Below, piece after piece: positions 27,514 to 38,847 of a DNA stretch of 53,295 nucleotides. The DNA is from Chloroflexota bacterium. GTDB lineage: Bacteria; Chloroflexota; Anaerolineae; Aggregatilineales; UBA2796. Position 1 is the stretch's first letter. The number at the start of each line of letters is the position of its first letter. Both the position numbers and the translations under genes were made by a program. The notes beneath the pieces are model-generated. The model was not told the origin of the DNA. It was given only the letters and a program-made list of their open reading frames with translations, and ran no database searches. Location of the stretch: assembly GCA_021325095.1 (NCBI GenBank), contig JAJPHV010000055.1, positions 1 to 53,295 of the forward strand, given 5' to 3'.

Positions 27514-27517
<4 letters not shown>
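24836..27517 (-). CDS. FtsX-like ABC transporter permease (MacB/LolC type, duplicated)
   Basis: An 893-residue permease with two FtsX-type halves. A first membrane helix (about residues 22-45) is followed by an outer domain of about 250 residues, then helices with 'EIAVLKTLGVQGRQITIMFLVESVIMG', the mechanotransmission/FtsX core. A central cluster of helices (about 350-540) leads to a second outer domain (about 550-750) and a second FtsX core with 'VGVMKAIGLNRRRVLLQMVLENG'. This is the layout of large lipoprotein, peptide or antibiotic exporters of the MacB/YtrF group. Its start overlaps the stop of the ATPase gene by 4 bases, so the two are translationally coupled. The cargo is unknown; no periplasmic adaptor gene is nearby. 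Confidence 0.9.
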
Positions 27518-28248
<731 letters not shown>

Positions 28249-28471
28249 ACTGCACTCTCTACTGTTGATCATTCTCACCACCGGACATTACGCAAATCAT
28301 ACCGTAAAGGTTGCGTCCCCGAACGATCAGTACAGGCAAGGCTGACGCCCTCATCGTCTCTGGTGGAGCGGAGGAATCGACAGGCTTTGAAATCCCAAAT
28401 ACCGTTCGCCAGGGGGTGGGGGCTGCGCTACACTCGTCGGCCTCAGCCGATCAATCACAAGCAGGGACTGG

Positions 28472-30880
28472 ATGAGCACAAAAGTTGGGCACTCTGGCCG
28501 TGTGTCTGTATTGGTCGCGTCTGTGATTGTCCTGGCGGCTATGCTGTGGATGTCCATGCAAACGACGACGCCCTGGGAAAGCGCTGTCCCGGGGGCGACA
28601 ATCGCGCCTGCCCCCAACCTGGCACCGATTCGCTACGTCGATCCCTTCATCGGGACAGCCCCAAGCTCCTCGCCTTCCCCCGATCCAGTCATGTACGGGG
28701 GCGGTGGCAGTACGCTTCCCATCGTCTCTGCGCCCTTCGGCATGGTGCAGTGGGGGCCGGATACGCCCAACGCACAGCCCTCTGGCTACACCTACACCGA
28801 TTCCAGAATCATGGGCTTCAGCCTGACCCACTTCGACGGCACAGGCTGCCCCAACAACCAGGATTTTCCGGTGCTGCCCATCTCTGGCCCGGTTACGCAA
28901 TCGCCCGGCGCAGGCAATGGAGCGGGTTGGTCGTCATACAGCGCCAGCTTTAGCCACGCCGCCGAGAGCGCCGCACCGGGCTACTATCACGTGCGCCTCG
29001 GAACGGACGGCATCCAGGTCGATCTCACGGCCACGACCCGCACCGGCTTTGGCAGGTTTACATTTCCCTCGTCGTCAGAGGCGACCCTCTTGGTCAGTCC
29101 TGGCTATTTCGCCAGAGGGCCGCAGCAATCCGCGCTGAACATCGTTGGGGACAACCAGATCGCCGGGTCAGTGACCACCGGCAATTTCTGCAAGGAAGGG
29201 AAATGGCATCAGCTTTACTTCGCAGCCCGTTTTGACCGTCCCTTTGCGCGCTTTGGAACCTGGAACCGCGACCAGCTTTCCCCCGACTCCCGCAGCATCA
29301 GCGGCAGCGAAGGCGCGACGCTCGGCGCATTCCTGACCTTCGACGCCACCCACAACCCCGTTGTGCTCATGAAAATCGGCCTCTCGTATGTCAGTGTTGC
29401 CAATGCGCTTGAAAACCTGGATCAGGAAAACCCCGGCTGGGACTTCGACACGGTGCGCAGCCAGACCGCCACTGCCTGGAATACGCTCCTGGGACGCATC
29501 CGGGTCGAAGGCGGTTCAGAGACGGACAGGAAGGTTTTCTACACGGCCCTGTATCATGCGCTGCTGCACCCCAACGTGTTCAGCGACGTAAACGGCCAGT
29601 ACATCGGCTTCGACCAGCAGATTCACCGTGCCGATTCTTATACCCATTACGCGAACTTTTCCGGCTGGGACATCTATCGCTGTTGGGCACAGCTTGTGGC
29701 TCTGGTTGCCCCTGAGCCAGCCAGCGACATGCTGGAGTCGATGGTGGTCGATTCGCGGCAGGGCGGAAGCGGCTTGCCCAAATGGTCGGACGCCAACACA
29801 GAAACCGGTGTCATGGTCGGCGACCCGGGCGCGCTCATCATCGCCAACGCCTACGCTTTCGGTGCAAAAGCCTTCGATGCGCAAACTGCCCTTGCGATCA
29901 TGGATAGGGCAGCCACTCAGCCGGATGCACGCCTGCAATCCGTCGTGATCCGGCCCGGATTGCAGCATTATCTGCATGATGGCTACATTCCCGGCATCGG
30001 CGGCGACTTACTGGCCGGGACGCAGGGCGTGTGGGGCGCGGCCTCAACCACGCTCGAATACGCCAACGCCGATTTCGCCATTGCACAGTTCGCCAGGCGC
30101 CTGGGCGACGAAGCGCGTTACCGGCGGCTGATCCGGCAGTCATTGAACTGGCGCAGGCTGTTCGATCCGGTGAGTGGCTATATTCGCCCACGCCAGGCGG
30201 ACGGCACCTGGGTAGCAGGTTTTGATCCGGCCCACGACGCGGGGTTTGCGGAAGGCAATGCCGCTCAATATACCTGGATGATCGCCTACGACCTGCCCAC
30301 CCTGATCGCTGGCCTGGGCGGCAAGGCACAGGCGATGCAGCGGCTGGATGCGCTCTTTGAGGAGTTGAATGCCGGAGTGCGCCGCCCTCACTTTTACATG
30401 GGCAATGAGCCGCAGTTTGGTGTCCCTTGGACGTACAACTTTGCCGGAGCGCCCTGGAAAACACAGCAGGTCGTGCGCCGCATCATGGCCGGGCTGTTCA
30501 ACGCAACGCCGGGCGGGCTGCCCGGCAACGACGACATGGGGGCGATGTCGGCCTGGTACGTGTGGGCGGCCCTGGGCATGTACCCGGCTATTCCCGGAAC
30601 CGATGTGTTGGTGCTGGCGACACCGTTGTTCCCGTCGATCCGTATCCACCTGGGCAATGGCCGTCAGGTGCAGATCGCGGCCCCCGACGCGGGGATGGAC
30701 AATCCCTACGTCCGCGCCTTCGCCCTCAATGGGCAACCGTCCTCACGCGCCTGGCTGCGCTTCAGCGACCTGCTGGATGGAGCGCACCTTCAGTTCAGCG
30801 TCGGGGATCGGCCGGATATGACCTGGGGCAGCGCCCCGGCTGACGCGCCGCCCTGGTTCGTGGAGGGCGTCGAGCAGTGA
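28472..30880 (+). CDS. GH92-family alpha-mannosidase-like glycosidase
   Basis: An 802-residue protein with an N-terminal membrane/signal segment (about residues 11-29). The body matches the GH92 family: 'YVDPFIGT' at the start, 'GFSLTHFDGTGC', 'NTETGVMVGDPGALIIANAYAFG' and, near the C-terminus, 'GNEPQFGVPWTYNF', 'PWKTQ' and 'GLPGNDDMGAMSAWYVWAALG'. GH92 enzymes are Ca2+-dependent inverting exo-alpha-mannosidases; the GNDD stretch supplies the catalytic base Asp residues. Length and motif order are normal. Probable substrates are alpha-linked mannans or N-glycan arms. It is divergent from the ABC exporter pair, with 190 bases between. AGGG seven bases before the ATG is a modest ribosome site. 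Confidence 0.93.
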   Translation: MSTKVGHSGRVSVLVASVIVLAAMLWMSMQTTTPWESAVPGATIAPAPNLAPIRYVDPFIGTAPSSSPSPDPVMYGGGGSTLPIVSAPFGMVQWGPDTPNAQPSGYTYTDSRIMGFSLTHFDGTGCPNNQDFPVLPISGPVTQSPGAGNGAGWSSYSASFSHAAESAAPGYYHVRLGTDGIQVDLTATTRTGFGRFTFPSSSEATLLVSPGYFARGPQQSALNIVGDNQIAGSVTTGNFCKEGKWHQLYFAARFDRPFARFGTWNRDQLSPDSRSISGSEGATLGAFLTFDATHNPVVLMKIGLSYVSVANALENLDQENPGWDFDTVRSQTATAWNTLLGRIRVEGGSETDRKVFYTALYHALLHPNVFSDVNGQYIGFDQQIHRADSYTHYANFSGWDIYRCWAQLVALVAPEPASDMLESMVVDSRQGGSGLPKWSDANTETGVMVGDPGALIIANAYAFGAKAFDAQTALAIMDRAATQPDARLQSVVIRPGLQHYLHDGYIPGIGGDLLAGTQGVWGAASTTLEYANADFAIAQFARRLGDEARYRRLIRQSLNWRRLFDPVSGYIRPRQADGTWVAGFDPAHDAGFAEGNAAQYTWMIAYDLPTLIAGLGGKAQAMQRLDALFEELNAGVRRPHFYMGNEPQFGVPWTYNFAGAPWKTQQVVRRIMAGLFNATPGGLPGNDDMGAMSAWYVWAALGMYPAIPGTDVLVLATPLFPSIRIHLGNGRQVQIAAPDAGMDNPYVRAFALNGQPSSRAWLRFSDLLDGAHLQFSVGDRPDMTWGSAPADAPPWFVEGVEQ

Positions 30881-30978
30881 GTCAACTGCCCGCTATAATT
30901 GTGATTTGCGCTATTTGCGCAAACTCACGACGAAATCTGAATTGCTGCGCCTCGACAGCTAACCAGGGTTATTCCGCC

Positions 30979-31202
30979 ATGCTTGCCTTCAAACCTGTCC
31001 GAATCCTTACGTGTTCTGACCGTCGGCCTCGCTGGTTTCGCGGGCACAGGATGCGACCTTTGTGACAGATTGGATGGAACTTCTCTACAACCAGGTGATG
31101 GCCGAAGGCTTGAGCGCGCCTGAAGCCTCGCGGGTCTACACCGATACGTCATTGCGCTTTGGGAAGCCTTTTTGCCCGGTGTGCCCGGCAAAAACTCGAT
31201 GC
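30979..31202 (+). pseudogene. Truncated, frameshifted vanadium-haloperoxidase-like remnant
   Basis: Translating across frames recovers a coherent N-terminus. A signal-like stretch, 'MLAFKPVRILT', continues in another frame as 'VLTVGLAGFAG'. A third frame gives 'FVTDWMELLYNQVMAEGLS' and 'APEASRVYTDTS'. After a one-base slip near 31149-31152 the reading becomes 'IALWEAFLPGVPGKNSM'. This order (WMELLY, LSAPEASRVY, ALWEAFLPG) is what I recall of the N-terminal region of bacterial vanadium-dependent haloperoxidase/PAP2-like proteins. At least two frameshifts are needed. The sequence stops exactly where a dispersed palindrome begins, and the rest of the gene (about 400 residues) is missing. Confidence 0.65.
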
Positions 31203-31239
31203 CCCGGCCCCTCTCTGCGAAACAGAGAGGGGGTGAGGT
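31203..31239. repeat. Dispersed palindrome bordering the pseudogene
   Basis: CCCCGGCCCCTCTCTG...CAGAGAGGGGGTGAGGT. It begins where the haloperoxidase remnant ends and stops 7 bases past the sucD stop codon. Confidence 0.7.
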
Positions 31240-31246
31240 AAACGGT

Positions 31247-32101
31247 CTACAACAAATCGGGGATCTGTTCGGGATGCTGCGCAACCTTGATGTTGGCGGC
31301 CAGCAGCGCCTCGACCTTTTCCTTGTACGTGCCCCGGCCACCCTCGATCAATGCCCCGGCATGGCCCATCGTGCGGCCTTCGGGCGCAGCTTTCCCGGCA
31401 ATGAAGGCGACGACAGGTTTGGTCATGTGATCGCGGATAAACGCTGCCGCTTTGATCTCGTCGTCGCCACCGATCTCGCCGATCAGCACCACCTTGTCCG
31501 TCTGTGGATCATCCTCAAACAGTTGCAGCACATCGATAAAATCCGTGCCGTTGATCGGGTCGCCGCCGATACCGACGCACGTGCTCTGGCCGATGCCTCT
31601 CTGCGTCAGCGCATTCACGACTTCGTAGGTCAGCGTGCCGCTCTTGGAGACGACGCCGACATTGCCGGGTGTGGCGATGTAACCGGGCATGATACCGACT
31701 TTGGCCTGCCCCGGCGTCAGCAGGCCGGGGCAGTTGGGGCCGATGAGCCGGCTTTCGCTCAGGTCCAGGTGTTCGCGCACCTTCATCATGTCGGCAATCG
31801 GGATGCCCTCTGTGATGCAGACGATCAGCTCCATGCCGGCATCGATACACTCATAGATCGAGTCCGGGGCAAAGCGGGCCGGGACGTAGATGATCGCAGC
31901 GTTGGCCCCGGTGGACTCGCGGCATTCCTTGACGGTATCGAACACCGGCTTGCCCTCGACCCATTCGCCGCCTTTACCGGGCGTCACGCCGCCCACCACG
32001 TTGGTTCCGTAGGCGATCATTTGCTGGGTGTGGAACAGCCCTTCACGCCCGGTGATCCCGGTCACAAGCAGTCGGGTATTCTGATCAACCAGGATCGCCA
32101 T
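31247..32101 (-). CDS. sucD: Succinyl-CoA synthetase alpha subunit
   Basis: A 284-residue CoA-binding subunit of succinyl-CoA synthetase (ADP- or GDP-forming), which links succinyl-CoA to substrate-level phosphorylation in the TCA cycle. Family landmarks are '[24 protein letters not shown]' at residues 15-38, the CoA site 'PGKGG', '[12 protein letters not shown]', '[10 protein letters not shown]', 'IGEIGGDDE' and the phosphohistidine loop '[11 protein letters not shown]' (His near residue 246). Nothing is missing. Its ATG overlaps the sucC stop by one base (TGATG), so the pair is translationally coupled. Confidence 0.97.
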   Translation of the reverse strand: MAILVDQNTRLLVTGITGREGLFHTQQMIAYGTNVVGGVTPGKGGEWVEGKPVFDTVKECRESTGANAAIIYVPARFAPDSIYECIDAGMELIVCITEGIPIADMMKVREHLDLSESRLIGPNCPGLLTPGQAKVGIMPGYIATPGNVGVVSKSGTLTYEVVNALTQRGIGQSTCVGIGGDPINGTDFIDVLQLFEDDPQTDKVVLIGEIGGDDEIKAAAFIRDHMTKPVVAFIAGKAAPEGRTMGHAGALIEGGRGTYKEKVEALLAANIKVAQHPEQIPDLL

Positions 32102-33282
32102 CAGTGCTTTGCCTCCTTTGCGGCCCGTGCAGCCAGGACGGCCTTTTCAGCCGCGTCCACCAATGTCGTAGCGCTTTGAAGATTGGGGAGGTTGGCCCCG
32201 TCAATAATGGCGCGCCCTTCGGCGGCATTGGTCCCCGCCAGCCGGATCACCATCGGCACGTCCATTTTCACCTCGTTGCGCGCCTGCAAGATGCCCTTCG
32301 CCACCTCGTCGCAGCGGGTGATCCCGCCGAAGATATTGAGCAGCACGGCTTTTACTTTCGGATCGGAGAGGATGATGCGCAGCGCTGCCGCCACCTTGTC
32401 CGCCTGTGCCCCGCCGCCGATGTCCAGGAAATTGGCCGGGCCGCTGCCATTAATGCCCATCCGCGCGGCAACGTCTTTGGTGATGTCCATCGTGGTCATC
32501 GCCAGCCCCGCACCGTTGACCATACAGCCAATGTCACCGTCCAGTTTGATGTAGTTCAGTCCGGCGGCGCGGGCGCGCGTCTCTTCGGGCGGCTCGGCCT
32601 GCAAATCACGCATCTCGGCCAGGTCAGGATGGCGGAACAAAGCGTTGTCGTCAATGGTCATCTTGCCGTCCAGCGCCAGCATCGTGCCCGCGCCGGTGAT
32701 CACCAGGGGGTTGATCTCGGCCAGGGTCGCGTCGCATTCCTGGAAGCAGCGAAACAGATTGCGGGCAATGTCGGTGAACTGTTTCCAGTGTTCACGCGGC
32801 AGCCGGATACCACTTGCGATGTTGCGCGCCTGATAATCGCGCAGCCCCAAAAACGGGTCGATGTGTTCCCGCACGATTTTCTCCGGCGTTTCGCGGTTCA
32901 CCTGCTCGATGTCCATGCCGCCTTCCGCCGAACCCATCATCAGCGGTTTGCGGGCAGCGCGATCATTCGTCACGCTCAGGTACAGTTCCTGGCGGATGTC
33001 CGCCGCCGGATCGATCAGCACCTTGTGGACGATCAGGCCCTTGATAGTCATACCCAGGATGGCTTCGGCCTTCTCCGCCGCCTCATCAGGATTGCGGGCC
33101 AGCTTGACACCGCCTGCCTTGCCGCGCCCGCCCGTCAAGACCTGCGCCTTGACGACGACGGTGCCACCGAGTTCTTTGGCGACGTCGTAAGCCTCTTGTG
33201 GAGAAGTCACTACTTTTCCTTTGGGGGTCGGAATGCCGAATTGGGCAAAGAGATTCTTGGATTGGTATTCGTGAAGATTCAC
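32101..33282 (-). CDS. sucC: Succinyl-CoA synthetase beta subunit
   Basis: A 393-residue nucleotide-binding beta subunit with an ATP-grasp domain. It begins '[17 protein letters not shown]'. Other motifs are '[21 protein letters not shown]' (about residues 40-60), 'EINPLVITG', '[17 protein letters not shown]', '[11 protein letters not shown]' and '[16 protein letters not shown]'. I place the start at the GTG at 33282: GGAGG lies 7 bases upstream and the protein then starts at the conserved NLHEYQ. The ATG two codons earlier would leave only one base after the ribosome site. It forms a two-gene operon with sucD. Confidence 0.97.
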   Translation of the reverse strand: MNLHEYQSKNLFAQFGIPTPKGKVVTSPQEAYDVAKELGGTVVVKAQVLTGGRGKAGGVKLARNPDEAAEKAEAILGMTIKGLIVHKVLIDPAADIRQELYLSVTNDRAARKPLMMGSAEGGMDIEQVNRETPEKIVREHIDPFLGLRDYQARNIASGIRLPREHWKQFTDIARNLFRCFQECDATLAEINPLVITGAGTMLALDGKMTIDDNALFRHPDLAEMRDLQAEPPEETRARAAGLNYIKLDGDIGCMVNGAGLAMTTMDITKDVAARMGINGSGPANFLDIGGGAQADKVAAALRIILSDPKVKAVLLNIFGGITRCDEVAKGILQARNEVKMDVPMVIRLAGTNAAEGRAIIDGANLPNLQSATTLVDAAEKAVLAARAAKEAKH

Positions 33283-33331
33283 CCACATGCCTCCGTTGAG
33301 GAAACCAGCGATCTTAGTTGGGGATAAATCC

Positions 33332-33340
33332 AGTATAACA
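33332..33340 (-). promoter_or_regulatory. Extended -10 promoter of sucCD
   Basis: On the minus strand TGTTATACT is a TGn-extended -10 box about 50 bases before the sucC start. No good -35 hexamer is visible, as expected for an extended -10 promoter. Confidence 0.5.
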
Positions 33341-33399
33341 GAGCATCAGCGGCAGGGGAAAAAACAAAAGAGGCGTCACGAACAGCGCGCCGGGGTTAA

Positions 33400-33494
33400 C
33401 CTCACCCCTGACCGAATTCAGAGAGGGGAAACCGATTGGCTACGACTCGCTGTTCCGGCTTTGCTTCCCTGTCGGAGAGGGATCAGGGGTGAGG
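33400..33494. repeat. Dispersed palindrome overlapping the dehydratase 3' end
   Basis: Outer inverted repeat CCTCACCCCTGA (33400-33411) / TCAGGGGTGAGG (33483-33494), with CTCTC-type arms inside. The dehydratase stop codon lies within it, so part of the element is translated. Confidence 0.75.
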
Positions 33495-35479
33495 TCGAGG
33501 GCTTTCTTCCCCGCCTTTAGGACTTCGATGATCCTGTCCACGTCGTAGATGCAGCCCGCCCACGCCCCACCGCTGGCCTCTTGCAGCGCCGCCCACAGCC
33601 GCGTGTCGTCCGGCAGGTGTGGATGAGGTCGCAGGTCCGGGTGGGCCGGGCGCGCCCGGAGCAGGCGCTCGGCCTCCTCCGGTGCGAGCGGCCCTTCTGC
33701 TGTGCCGACCAGGTTTACACGCCCTTCGAGGTTGTGCCGATCAATCTCAATTTCGATCTGGTCGCCATCGCGGAGCCTGCCGATTGGCCCACCTGCCAGC
33801 GCCTCTGGCCCGATGTGGCCGATACACGCGCCCGTCGAGACTCCCGAAAAGCGCCCATCGGTCAGCACCGGGACGGATTTGCCCCAGGGGATGAACTTGA
33901 GGGCCGAAGTCACCTGGTAGATCTCCTCCATACCCGTTCCCGCCGGGCCGATTCCGATCAGCACAATCACGTCACCCGGCCCGATGGGGGCGTCGGAAAG
34001 GCCCTTGATCGCCTGGACCGCGGCTCGCTCGGAGGTGAAGACGCGCGCCGGGCCGCGATGCCGGTAGACCTGATCGGGGTCAACCACCGAGGGGTCGATG
34101 GCGGTGGCCTTGATAACCGCGCCTTTGGGAGCCAGGTTGCCGACGGGAAAGACGACGGTGCTGGTCAACCCTTCGCGGCGGGCCGTGTCCGCGTCCATAA
34201 TCACGCGATCTGGATCGACCTGGGCGCTCGATGCCAGTCGGGCGCGCACTTGCTGGCGGCGTTCACTGTGTTCCCACCAATCCAGGTTGTCACCCAGGCG
34301 TTGGCCCGTCACGGTCATCACGTCCAGGTTGAGCAGGCCCATATTGCGCAGGTGGAGCATGACCTCTGGCACGCCGCCAGCCATGAAGACCTGCACCGTC
34401 GGGTGGTTGCGCGGGCCGTTGGGCAGTGCATCGACCAGTCGGGGTGTCTCCCGGTTGATGCGACGCCAGTCCTCGACGGATGGCGGCCTGAGCCGGGCCG
34501 TGTGCGCAATAGCCGGGATATGCAGCAGCAGATTGGTGGAACCGCCGAATGCGGCGTGCACCAGCATGGCATTTTCCAGCGCAGCGGGCGTCAGGATGGC
34601 TGACAAGGGGATGTGGTTGATGTCCAGGCGCAGCAGTGCCAGCGCCGCGCGCCGGGCCATATCCAGCCAGATCGGTTCACCGGAGGGACTGAGCGCGCTG
34701 TGCGGCAGTGACAGCCCGAACGCTTCCCCGACGACCTGCGATGTGGCGGCTGTTCCCAGAAACTGGCAGCCACCGCCCGCTGATCCGCAGGCGCGGCAGC
34801 CCATCGTCGCGGCGTAGTCCAGGCTGATCAGGTCGTGGGCGAAGCGCGCCCCGATGGTCTGCACCGTCCCGGCATCCTCGGCGTCGGCAGCGGGCAGGGT
34901 CACGCCGCCGGGCACCAGGACGCCCGGCAAATCAGAACACCCGGCCAGGGCCAGCATCATCGCGGGCAAGCCCTTGTCGCAGGTCGCCACGCCCAGCAAT
35001 CCCTGGCGGGTGGGCAGCGAACGGGCCAGCCGCCGCAGCACCTGTGCCGCGTCGTTGCGGTAGGGCAGGCTGTCCATCATGCCCTCGGTTCCCTGGCTGC
35101 GCCCATCGCAGGGATCGGTGCAGTAAGCGGCAAACGGGATGGCGCCCTGCGCGCGGAGGGTCTCCGCCGCTGCCCGCACCAGCAGGTTGACTTCCCAGTG
35201 CCCGGTGTGGTAGCCAAGCGCGATGGGCGTGCCATCCTCGGCGCGCAGCCCGCCGTGCGTGCTCAGGATGAGATACTGGCTGCGGCCCAGTTCGTCGGGG
35301 TTCCAGCCCATGCCAACATTCTGAGTCAGGCCGAACAGGTTGCCGCTCGGCTCGTTGAGCAGCATAGCCTCGGTCAGCGGCAGCTTTCCAGCCCGTCCCT
35401 GCCCGACCAGCCGAGTCTGTGCAGCCCCTGCGCCCGCCCCTAACACGTCGTTCAGTGAAGGCACGCTCAACTTTTGCAT
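33440..35479 (-). CDS. IlvD/Edd-family dehydratase, YjhG/YagF (D-xylonate dehydratase) type
   Basis: A 679-residue Fe-S dehydratase of the IlvD/Edd family, closest in motif to the YjhG/YagF sugar-acid group. '[26 protein letters not shown]' near residues 120-145 is characteristic. Cluster-ligand candidates are in '[11 protein letters not shown]' and '[17 protein letters not shown]'. Further conserved parts are 'GGSTNLLLH', 'GPAGTGMEE' and '[21 protein letters not shown]'. It probably dehydrates D-xylonate or a similar aldonate to a 2-keto-3-deoxy acid. The last 19 residues ([13 protein letters not shown]...) are encoded by a dispersed palindrome and are not part of the enzyme fold. The reading frame otherwise looks intact. 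Confidence 0.88.
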   Translation of the reverse strand: MQKLSVPSLNDVLGAGAGAAQTRLVGQGRAGKLPLTEAMLLNEPSGNLFGLTQNVGMGWNPDELGRSQYLILSTHGGLRAEDGTPIALGYHTGHWEVNLLVRAAAETLRAQGAIPFAAYCTDPCDGRSQGTEGMMDSLPYRNDAAQVLRRLARSLPTRQGLLGVATCDKGLPAMMLALAGCSDLPGVLVPGGVTLPAADAEDAGTVQTIGARFAHDLISLDYAATMGCRACGSAGGGCQFLGTAATSQVVGEAFGLSLPHSALSPSGEPIWLDMARRAALALLRLDINHIPLSAILTPAALENAMLVHAAFGGSTNLLLHIPAIAHTARLRPPSVEDWRRINRETPRLVDALPNGPRNHPTVQVFMAGGVPEVMLHLRNMGLLNLDVMTVTGQRLGDNLDWWEHSERRQQVRARLASSAQVDPDRVIMDADTARREGLTSTVVFPVGNLAPKGAVIKATAIDPSVVDPDQVYRHRGPARVFTSERAAVQAIKGLSDAPIGPGDVIVLIGIGPAGTGMEEIYQVTSALKFIPWGKSVPVLTDGRFSGVSTGACIGHIGPEALAGGPIGRLRDGDQIEIEIDRHNLEGRVNLVGTAEGPLAPEEAERLLRARPAHPDLRPHPHLPDDTRLWAALQEASGGAWAGCIYDVDRIIEVLKAGKKALDLTPDPSPTGKQSRNSES

Positions 35480-35500
35480 CCATCAATCCTTTGACAGTCT

Positions 35501-35510
35501 GGGGTGAGGT
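35501..35510. repeat. Minimal remnant of the dispersed palindrome
   Basis: GGGGTGAGGT alone, 6 bases past the stop codon of the GDP-fucose synthase-like gene. It has the same position and orientation as the larger copies. Confidence 0.4.
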
Positions 35511-35516
35511 TCATCG

Positions 35517-36588
<1,072 letters not shown>

Positions 36589-36622
36589 GGATGGGCCAGG
36601 CTGGTACACAGAAAGGCAACCT

Positions 36623-37072
36623 GTGGCTATTTACCGTGAATCTCCACCTCTGTGGAGGCGCTACCTCCCCTACCTGATCGGGTTTGTCGTGCTGCTCGGC
36701 GCGATCCTGCTGCTGGTCGTGCTGAACCGGGTGGCCTCCAACACTAACCCGCCCGCAGACCGGATCACCGATGCACTGAACGTGATCAGCCAGAGCGTCG
36801 ATCTATTTGGCATCGAGTTCGCCAAGATCGCCAGGGGCACGCCGGCTGCACAGACCGGCGCACCCGGCGCAATCGACAAGGCGCTGGCGGCTTTTACAGA
36901 CAGCCAACCCGACCTGCGTCGATTGGACGACAGGGCCGCCGAGGCGCTGCTCAATGACCTGAACAGGCTCAAAGCCGCGCTGAATCCGCCGGCGTCAGAG
37001 GTTGATGCGTTGGTAGCGGATGCCAGCGCGCAGGTTTCGGCGCTGCTCAAGGCGCACCAGGCGAGGCGGTAG
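36623..37072 (+). CDS. Small membrane-anchored protein of unknown function
   Basis: A 149-residue protein with one membrane helix near the N-terminus ('YLIGFVVLLGAILLLVVL', about residues 15-32). An Ala/Leu-rich, probably helical outer part of about 110 residues follows and ends 'SALLKAHQARR'. The GTG start has AAAGG six bases upstream. It resembles no family I can name. It lies just upstream of the TadE/TadG cluster on the same strand, but 418 bases of repeats and a separate promoter intervene, so a functional link is uncertain. Confidence 0.7.
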   Translation: MAIYRESPPLWRRYLPYLIGFVVLLGAILLLVVLNRVASNTNPPADRITDALNVISQSVDLFGIEFAKIARGTPAAQTGAPGAIDKALAAFTDSQPDLRRLDDRAAEALLNDLNRLKAALNPPASEVDALVADASAQVSALLKAHQARR

Positions 37073-37079
37073 CCGACTG

Positions 37080-37290
37080 GCCCACCCCCGGCCCCTCTTT
37101 CACGCCTTAAATTAACCTCACCCCCTGACCCCCTCTCCGCTGCGCAGCGAGGGGGAACCGGCCCGTCCAGGCTCCCCTCTCCACAAGGTGGAGAGGGGTC
37201 GGGGGTGAGGCGAAAGGATGTCTAAACGGCCAAAGTGTCGGTGCGTCAACCACTCGTGGTGGAAAGGGGAATCTGTGCCAGGGGGTGAGG
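37080..37290. repeat. Cluster of dispersed palindromes
   Basis: This fills half of the gap before the TadE/TadG cluster. A partial copy at about 37082-37098 is followed by a full copy with outer arms CCTCACCCCC (37116-37125) / GGGGGTGAGG (37201-37210) and two inner hairpins. A lone right end, GGGGGTGAGG, lies at 37281-37290. No ORF is evident. Confidence 0.75.
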
Positions 37291-37373
37291 TCAACCGCGC
37301 GAATGCCTCACCACATGGCGTACCGCGCTTCTTACAAATCCTTACATCGTTCTCACAAGTATTCTACAACAGG

Positions 37374-37440
37374 CTGGACAGCCTTATGGTATGATGAGCA
37401 TATGGGCCGGACTGGACAGCCCTATTGACTCTTTGTCCAG
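37374..37440 (+). promoter_or_regulatory. Promoter of the TadE/TadG cluster with repeated CTGGACA sites
   Basis: An extended -10 box, TGGTATGAT (37387-37395), lies between two direct copies of CTGGACAGCC (37374-37383 and 37412-37421). The first copy is itself palindromic (GGCTGGACAGCC). A third, inverted copy (TGTCCAG) lies at about 37434-37440. Three related sites spaced around one -10 box suggest a dedicated regulator that blocks or bends the promoter. Confidence 0.5.
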
Positions 37441-37490
37441 GGTTTGCACATGCAAGTTCGGCGGTTCCGCGTAGGGAGGCTGAGGAGTAC

Positions 37491-38732
37491 ATGCGACAAA
37501 CTTTGCGTAAGATGGTGAACGTACTGGACGGGCAGCCTACAGGTGTTCGGGGCCAGAGCCTCGTCGAGATGACTGTCACCTTCCCGTTGTTGATCCTGAT
37601 GGTGCTCAGTCTGACCGAGATCGGATTCCTCGCCAATAACTACCTGATCCTGATGGACGTGGTGCGCGCAGCGGGCCGTACCGCCGTCACCACCCACCCC
37701 GACCCGACTCAGTGGGACGATTCCACCCCTGGCAAGCCACAAAGTCGCTTTTACCACCGGATGGACTGCAACCAGCCTGAGGCAGGCAATGATCATGCCG
37801 ACGACTATCATCGGATAGGCAACGACACGGTTGCCAGTAACCCGGATCCGCTCCTCTACGACGCACGCAGTACAGGCTTTGGCTCCAAGCCCATTAACCA
37901 GGGCGAAAAAGGGCCACGCGGCCAGCACCTGGCATCGCTGGGTTACTGGGGAGCGGGCCAGAAAGACGTGCCGTTTGGCTTTTTCGACTCCGTAGCCTGC
38001 GAAGTCACGCGCGGTTTTGCACCACTGGTCTTCAACGACGACAGCATCGCCAACTCCAAGGACGACATCGTCGTGTCGGCGATTTCGTACCAGATGATGG
38101 AGTACAGCAGCAAGCCTGCTGACCCGACTGAATTTGACAAAGGGCCTGGCCTGCACCCGTTTGGGTCAAAGTACTACTGGGTCACGGTGACAGGCCGCTA
38201 CCCGCTGGCGAACCGCTACTGCGTGACCAACACCGCGCTGGGGTTGCAGGGCGATCAACGCGACCCGTTCGACTTCCTGCGCAAGGATTACAACGACGCC
38301 TGGCATAACGGCCCCCCGGACCTGGACAAGAATCCCGCCGGAGGCAAATGGGGGGAAGGGCTGTTTGACCGCACGCTCGGACCCAATGGCGACTACATTC
38401 CGGGCAGCATCCTGGGCGGGGTTAGCCAGAGCCAGGGCGTGCGTGGCTTTGTCTTTACAGGCAATAACCTGAACCCGGATGGCTGCTATGGCTCTCGCTT
38501 CACCGTGCAGGACATCGAGCAGCGCTTGAACCTGGACACCAACCTGTCGCTGAACAGCCGGATTCCGAACGGCGGCGCGGTCATCGTCGAGATCTTCTGG
38601 CAGCATCACCCCCTGGTGCTGGGGCCGCTGTTCGAGGGCTTCACCGGCAACAAGATGGATGACCCGGTGCTGTGGGTGTGGGGCTGGTTCCCGCTGCCCA
38701 GCGTCGAACCGACGCAAACACCATCCAGTTGA
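37491..38732 (+). CDS. TadE-like pseudopilin-type surface protein
   Basis: A 413-residue protein with a TadE-type N-terminus. 'GQSLVEMTVTFPLLILMVLSLTEIGFL' at residues 21-47 carries the conserved Glu five residues after the Gly and the single membrane helix. 'MDVVRAAGRTAVTTH' follows, the usual helix of TadE/F. The remaining 350 residues are an outer domain rich in Asp/Gly/Trp and aromatic turns, much longer than classical TadE (about 150-200 residues). The ATG has GAGGAG four bases upstream; the frame extends 66 bases earlier without conserved sequence. It is the first gene of a three-gene cluster. Confidence 0.82.
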   Translation: MRQTLRKMVNVLDGQPTGVRGQSLVEMTVTFPLLILMVLSLTEIGFLANNYLILMDVVRAAGRTAVTTHPDPTQWDDSTPGKPQSRFYHRMDCNQPEAGNDHADDYHRIGNDTVASNPDPLLYDARSTGFGSKPINQGEKGPRGQHLASLGYWGAGQKDVPFGFFDSVACEVTRGFAPLVFNDDSIANSKDDIVVSAISYQMMEYSSKPADPTEFDKGPGLHPFGSKYYWVTVTGRYPLANRYCVTNTALGLQGDQRDPFDFLRKDYNDAWHNGPPDLDKNPAGGKWGEGLFDRTLGPNGDYIPGSILGGVSQSQGVRGFVFTGNNLNPDGCYGSRFTVQDIEQRLNLDTNLSLNSRIPNGGAVIVEIFWQHHPLVLGPLFEGFTGNKMDDPVLWVWGWFPLPSVEPTQTPSS

Positions 38733-38756
38733 TCCCGACCTTGCCCACTGCCTTTG

Positions 38757-38800
38757 ACTCCCCCTCTCCACTTCGCAGAGAGGGGGAGTGGGGGTGAGGT
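38757..38800. repeat. Dispersed palindrome within the TadE/TadG cluster
   Basis: CCCCCTCTCCAC...GCAGAGAGGGGGAGTGGGGGTGAGGT between the first and second genes of the cluster. It shows that an apparent operon can be interrupted by a copy. Confidence 0.7.
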
Positions 38801-38847
38801 TCATCACAACGGATTTTCGACCACGAAAGGTGGGAGGTTGAGAACTC

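Noticed and set aside
30877..31065. A 62-codon plus-strand ORF after the GH92 gene
   Set aside because: Most of it lacks protein-like features; its last part is one frame of the haloperoxidase-like pseudogene, so it is not a separate gene.
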